Below, piece by piece: positions 14,064-16,224 of a DNA stretch of 16,224 nucleotides (positions are counted from its first letter, which is position 1; each line of letters starts with the position of its first letter). Source of the DNA: Bacillota bacterium. GTDB lineage: Bacteria > Bacillota > Sulfobacillia > Sulfobacillales > Sulfobacillaceae. A program made the position numbers and the translations under genes. Under the pieces are notes generated by a model. That model did not search any database. It worked only from the letters and a program-made list of their open reading frames with translations, and had not been told where the DNA came from. The stretch is taken from contig JAMCTO010000071.1 of NCBI GenBank assembly GCA_023381095.1, positions 1 to 16,224 on the forward strand, given 5' to 3'.

Positions 14064-14942
14064 ATGGTAATCCAAAAAGCGGTGATCCCGGCTGCCGGGT
14101 TAGGCACTAGATTTTTGCCGGCAACCAAGGCGCAACCTAAGGAAATGATACCGTTGATAGATACGCCGACGATCCAGTTAATTGTTGAGGAGGCGGTGGC
14201 TTCCGGTATCGAAGATATATTGGTTGTTATCGGGCGTGACAAAGGCAGTATTGAAGACCATTTTGATCGCGCACCAGAACTCGAAGAATTTCTCAAGTTA
14301 CGTGGCAAAGAGGATTTGTTGGAAGTTGTCGACCATGTTAGTCATTTAGCGGATTTGCACTTTATCCGGCAAAAATTTCCCAAGGGATTAGGACATGCGG
14401 TCTTGTCGGCACAGCGACACATTGGACAAGAGCCGTTTGCGGTATTGCTGGGCGATGATGTGATGGTCGGGGAACCGCCGGTGTTGGCGCAACTGACAGA
14501 AAAATGGCAGCCAGGGACAAACGTGGTGGCATTGCAACGGGTGAGCCGAGACGAGGCTAGTCGTTATGGGATTGCTTTTGGCGAATGGAATCCTGATGGG
14601 ACCATGCAAATTAGTCACTTGGTAGAAAAACCGACTTCGGACAAGGTGGGGGACCATCCCATGGCGGTGATGGGCCGTTATGTGTTGGATCCCGCAATAT
14701 TTTCCGCTTTGGAGGACACCGAACCCGGTGCCGGTGGCGAAATTCAGTTGACCGATGCGCTTGACGTAACTTGAGAAATTCTTCGAGTTCTGGGGGTGCC
14801 ATTTGTTGGTAAGCGGTTTGACGTAGGTGAAAAGATGGGCTTTGTCAAGGCAACGGTAGAGGTCGCATTGATGCGCCCCGACCTAAAAGACGAATTTTTG
14901 TCGTACTTGCGCCAACTTGTTGAGGAATTGGCCTTGCGTTAG
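14064..14942 (+). pseudogene. galU: UTP-glucose-1-phosphate uridylyltransferase with in-frame TGA
   Basis: From the ATG at 14064 (GGGGAGGAGG 5 bases before it) the frame gives AGLGTRFLPATKAQPKEMIP, the GalU/GtaB signature, then the family through GAGGEIQLTDAL. Codon 237 is TGA (14772-14774). The very same frame continues EILRVLGVPFVGKRFDVGEK and on through MGFVKATVEVALMRPDLKDE to a TAG at 14940-14942. The whole frame would be 292 residues, and the distance from LTDAL to GKRFDVG (15 codons, counting the stop) equals that of typical GtaB. The lesion is thus a single-codon nonsense change with no frame loss. A 236-residue truncated product would lack the C-terminal sugar-binding and dimer part, so it is likely inactive unless the stop is read through. 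UDP-glucose is made by this enzyme for polysaccharide and lipid glycosylation. It is third in the unit with manC. Confidence 0.85.
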
Positions 14943-15000
14943 CGGTCGAGTTATGTTCGCCATTCATCAAATTCAGCGCGGCGGATGTCCCTGACTTCAG

Positions 15001-15402
15001 TTATGGGGGGGGGGATGTAACTGCTTCAGTAATTGCTGAGAAACTGAGCAGTCGTTTGAAGCCGTATTCGGGAAAACCGACCGTACGGAATTTTTGAGGG
15101 CCCGCAGGAAATCGAGCACGGTGGCGTACTGAGGCACCGCCAACCGAACGGGGTGGCCAACGGAGCGATAGTCCACCTACACCACGGCGCCTGCGGGCTA
15201 CTCGACTGCGGCCCAAGAGAAACTCGCCATGACGGCCAAGCCTCAAGACCGTGTTCCACCTACTCGCTGAATACAGCCGACGGCGGTCCATGTCGGGTCC
15301 GACGAGCACGACGGTCTGGTCGACGGTGATCCCTTGCGCACTATCGATGGTCGCGGCATAGGCACGTTCCCCATGTGCTCGTGAGCTCATTGATGGGGAC
15401 GC
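15001..15402 (-). pseudogene. Decayed relaxase/helicase C-terminus (MobF/TraI-like)
   Basis: The minus-strand frame contains AYAATIDSAQGITVDQTVVL followed by VGPDMDRRRLY. This matches the UvrD/RecD-type helicase end of conjugative relaxases, whose consensus reads 'AYA.T.H.AQG.TVD...VLV...MDR..LYVALTR'. Here the final segment becomes LYSASRW, and further protein-like text continues only by changing frame. Upstream, GRTVGVPINELTSTW, plausibly the preceding strand, is in a different frame. The ATG used by the frame comes right after a stop and has no good ribosome site. The stretch is visibly richer in G and C than the genes to its left. I infer the scar of an integrated conjugative or mobilisable element, not a working gene. 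Confidence 0.55.
15005..15014. repeat. G10 homopolymer tract
   Basis: Ten consecutive G lie in the minus-strand ORF of the relaxase remnant, three codons before its stop. CAGTTA (14998-15003) and TAACTG (15017-15022) flank it as an inverted repeat. One more C on the minus strand would replace the stop with 17 further codons, ITEVRDIRRAEFDEWRT. Confidence 0.75.
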
Positions 15403-15502
15403 CTACAGTGCGGCCGTTTTGGTAAGCGTCATCACCAATTCATGGGGTCTGTACTACCAGAGTACCCGGTCGTCACTGTTCGTGGGATGTCAAATGTCCT
15501 CA

Positions 15503-15931
15503 CTACCGGGGAGCCTTATCAGGACTTTCGGGAATTCCTCTTAAAGGTCCCATCCACCATCCGAAGGGTTCGCCCAACACTCCATATTTCCTTTCGTCGG
15601 CTATAGCAAGAATCAAATAGAGCCGTTTCGATCGCACAAACGCGGGATAAGTTCCGGACCAGGAAAAGTTTCCATCTTGAATTTCTGCGACTCCGAGCAG
15701 AATGACACCAAGATTGGTGTACTGTTCAACATCGACACCCATTGTCCACCACGCGTGACCATTTAAACCATGTGGTGCATATGCGAAATACAAGGTAACT
15801 TGGCGATATGGAGACCAATTGCCAACGGAATTAATTGTCAAAGGTCTCGCGTTGATAAACGCGGCGCGAGTTTTGAAACTCTGCTTGGGATGGGGGAACC
15901 ATTCTTGCCCATTGATTATGATGCGATCCAT
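15503..15931 (-). CDS. Hypothetical 142-residue beta-rich protein
   Basis: The start ATG at 15931 has a GGTGAG site 9 bases upstream. An ATG six codons earlier (15949) has none. The composition looks genuinely coding: aromatic-rich alternating segments such as SPYRQVTLYFAYAPHGLNGH, HAWWTMGVDVEQYTNLGVI and KRLYLILAIADERKYGV, suggesting a beta-sandwich. There is no signal peptide, membrane segment or cysteine cluster. I recognise no family. The last 15 residues (RGIPESPDKAPR) look like non-native tail, so the true end may be lost. It lies in the accessory right flank beside a relaxase scar, so a mobile-element cargo gene is possible, but function is unknown. Confidence 0.5.
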   Translation of the reverse strand: MDRIIINGQEWFPHPKQSFKTRAAFINARPLTINSVGNWSPYRQVTLYFAYAPHGLNGHAWWTMGVDVEQYTNLGVILLGVAEIQDGNFSWSGTYPAFVRSKRLYLILAIADERKYGVLGEPFGWWMGPLRGIPESPDKAPR

Positions 15932-16224
15932 TAATAGCTGCTCACCCATTCAAGGGTAAACGATCCGTTGTTTCATTGTAAAGTCTTGAGTTATCTGCTG
16001 ATGGTCTCATGATCGCTGACACGATGATTTTTTGTGAGGATCTGTTTCCCTCCGACGAATTCTTTCTTAAAAACTTGCCAGGATTGCAGCAGTCCTGGTT
16101 TTTTAACCCTGGATTGGCCATTTCCGTGAGGAGCGTGAAAAAGAAATACGCTGACGCGGTCACCTCAGACCCCAGCCTATTTCCCCGAACGTGGATAGTA
16201 TACCGAGTTGTGATTTTGTGAAGA
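15932..16224. other. Right-edge region without a confident gene
   Basis: About 290 bases upstream of the 142-residue ORF. They contain the terminator at 16078-16104 and two overlapping open frames (plus 16009-16221, minus 15942-16223), both running through that terminator, which argues against either. A third minus frame entering from the right edge ends at about 16161 with the sequence LGILSTFGEIGWGLR before a TGA. It could be the C-terminus of an off-window gene that uses the terminator. Confidence 0.5.
16078..16104. terminator. Bidirectional terminator
   Basis: CCAGGA (16078-16083) and TCCTGG (16093-16098) pair, with an inner TGC/GCA. Six T follow on the plus strand, and on the minus strand a T5 run follows after a short CAAG. 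The only plausible user seen is a minus-strand gene entering from the right edge. Confidence 0.72.

Noticed and set aside
14772..14774. Selenocysteine codon in galU
   Set aside because: GalU has no Cys or Sec at this site, which is a surface helix position, and I see no SECIS-like stem immediately after the TGA. Nonsense mutation or error is simpler.
15942..16221. Overlapping open frames on both strands at the right edge
   Set aside because: Both run through a clear bidirectional terminator and lack ribosome sites.

Overview
The window looks like chromosome of a moderately GC-rich Firmicute. Shine-Dalgarno sites are strong (GGAGG-type) and placed 5-9 bases before most starts, GTG and TTG starts are used, and several promoters look like the extended -10 type. 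The gene mix and the Cys-rich metal-binding-like peptide would suit an acidophile or metal-tolerant thermophile such as Sulfobacillus, but that genus assignment is inference only.

Layout. Bases 1-1957 (+) hold two tandem type I sulfatases, the first cut by the window edge. Bases 2041-2394 (-) hold a degraded toxin-antitoxin pair: a DUF433 antitoxin with one in-frame stop, abutting a DUF5615-like toxin stub. Bases 2601-5012 (-) hold a probable transcription unit of a small acidic protein, an 11-cysteine 41-residue peptide and, after a hairpin, an MsbA/BmrA-type ABC exporter. Bases 5285-7234 (+) encode a class B penicillin-binding protein. An IS630-type transposase (-) ends 7 bases beyond it and seems to lack part of its catalytic core. 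An orphan ORF and a HAD phosphatase (-) follow, then aspartokinase (+), which converges on deoC (-) across a shared terminator.

From 11797 a three-gene (+) unit follows: a class V aminotransferase of the alanine/serine-glyoxylate type, mannose-1-phosphate guanylyltransferase and UTP-glucose-1-phosphate uridylyltransferase. The last two make GDP-mannose and UDP-glucose for surface polysaccharide. The galU frame is interrupted by a single TGA, although everything after it reads as normal GalU. From about 14950 to the right edge the DNA changes character: a decayed relaxase/helicase C-terminus, a G10 tract, an unrecognised 142-residue protein and a bidirectional terminator. This looks like an accessory or conjugative-element scar.

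The two most notable points are the metallothionein-like peptide at 4563-4688, which is too short for usual gene-calling cut-offs, and the two independent single in-frame stops (DUF433 TAA, galU TGA) in otherwise intact coding frames.
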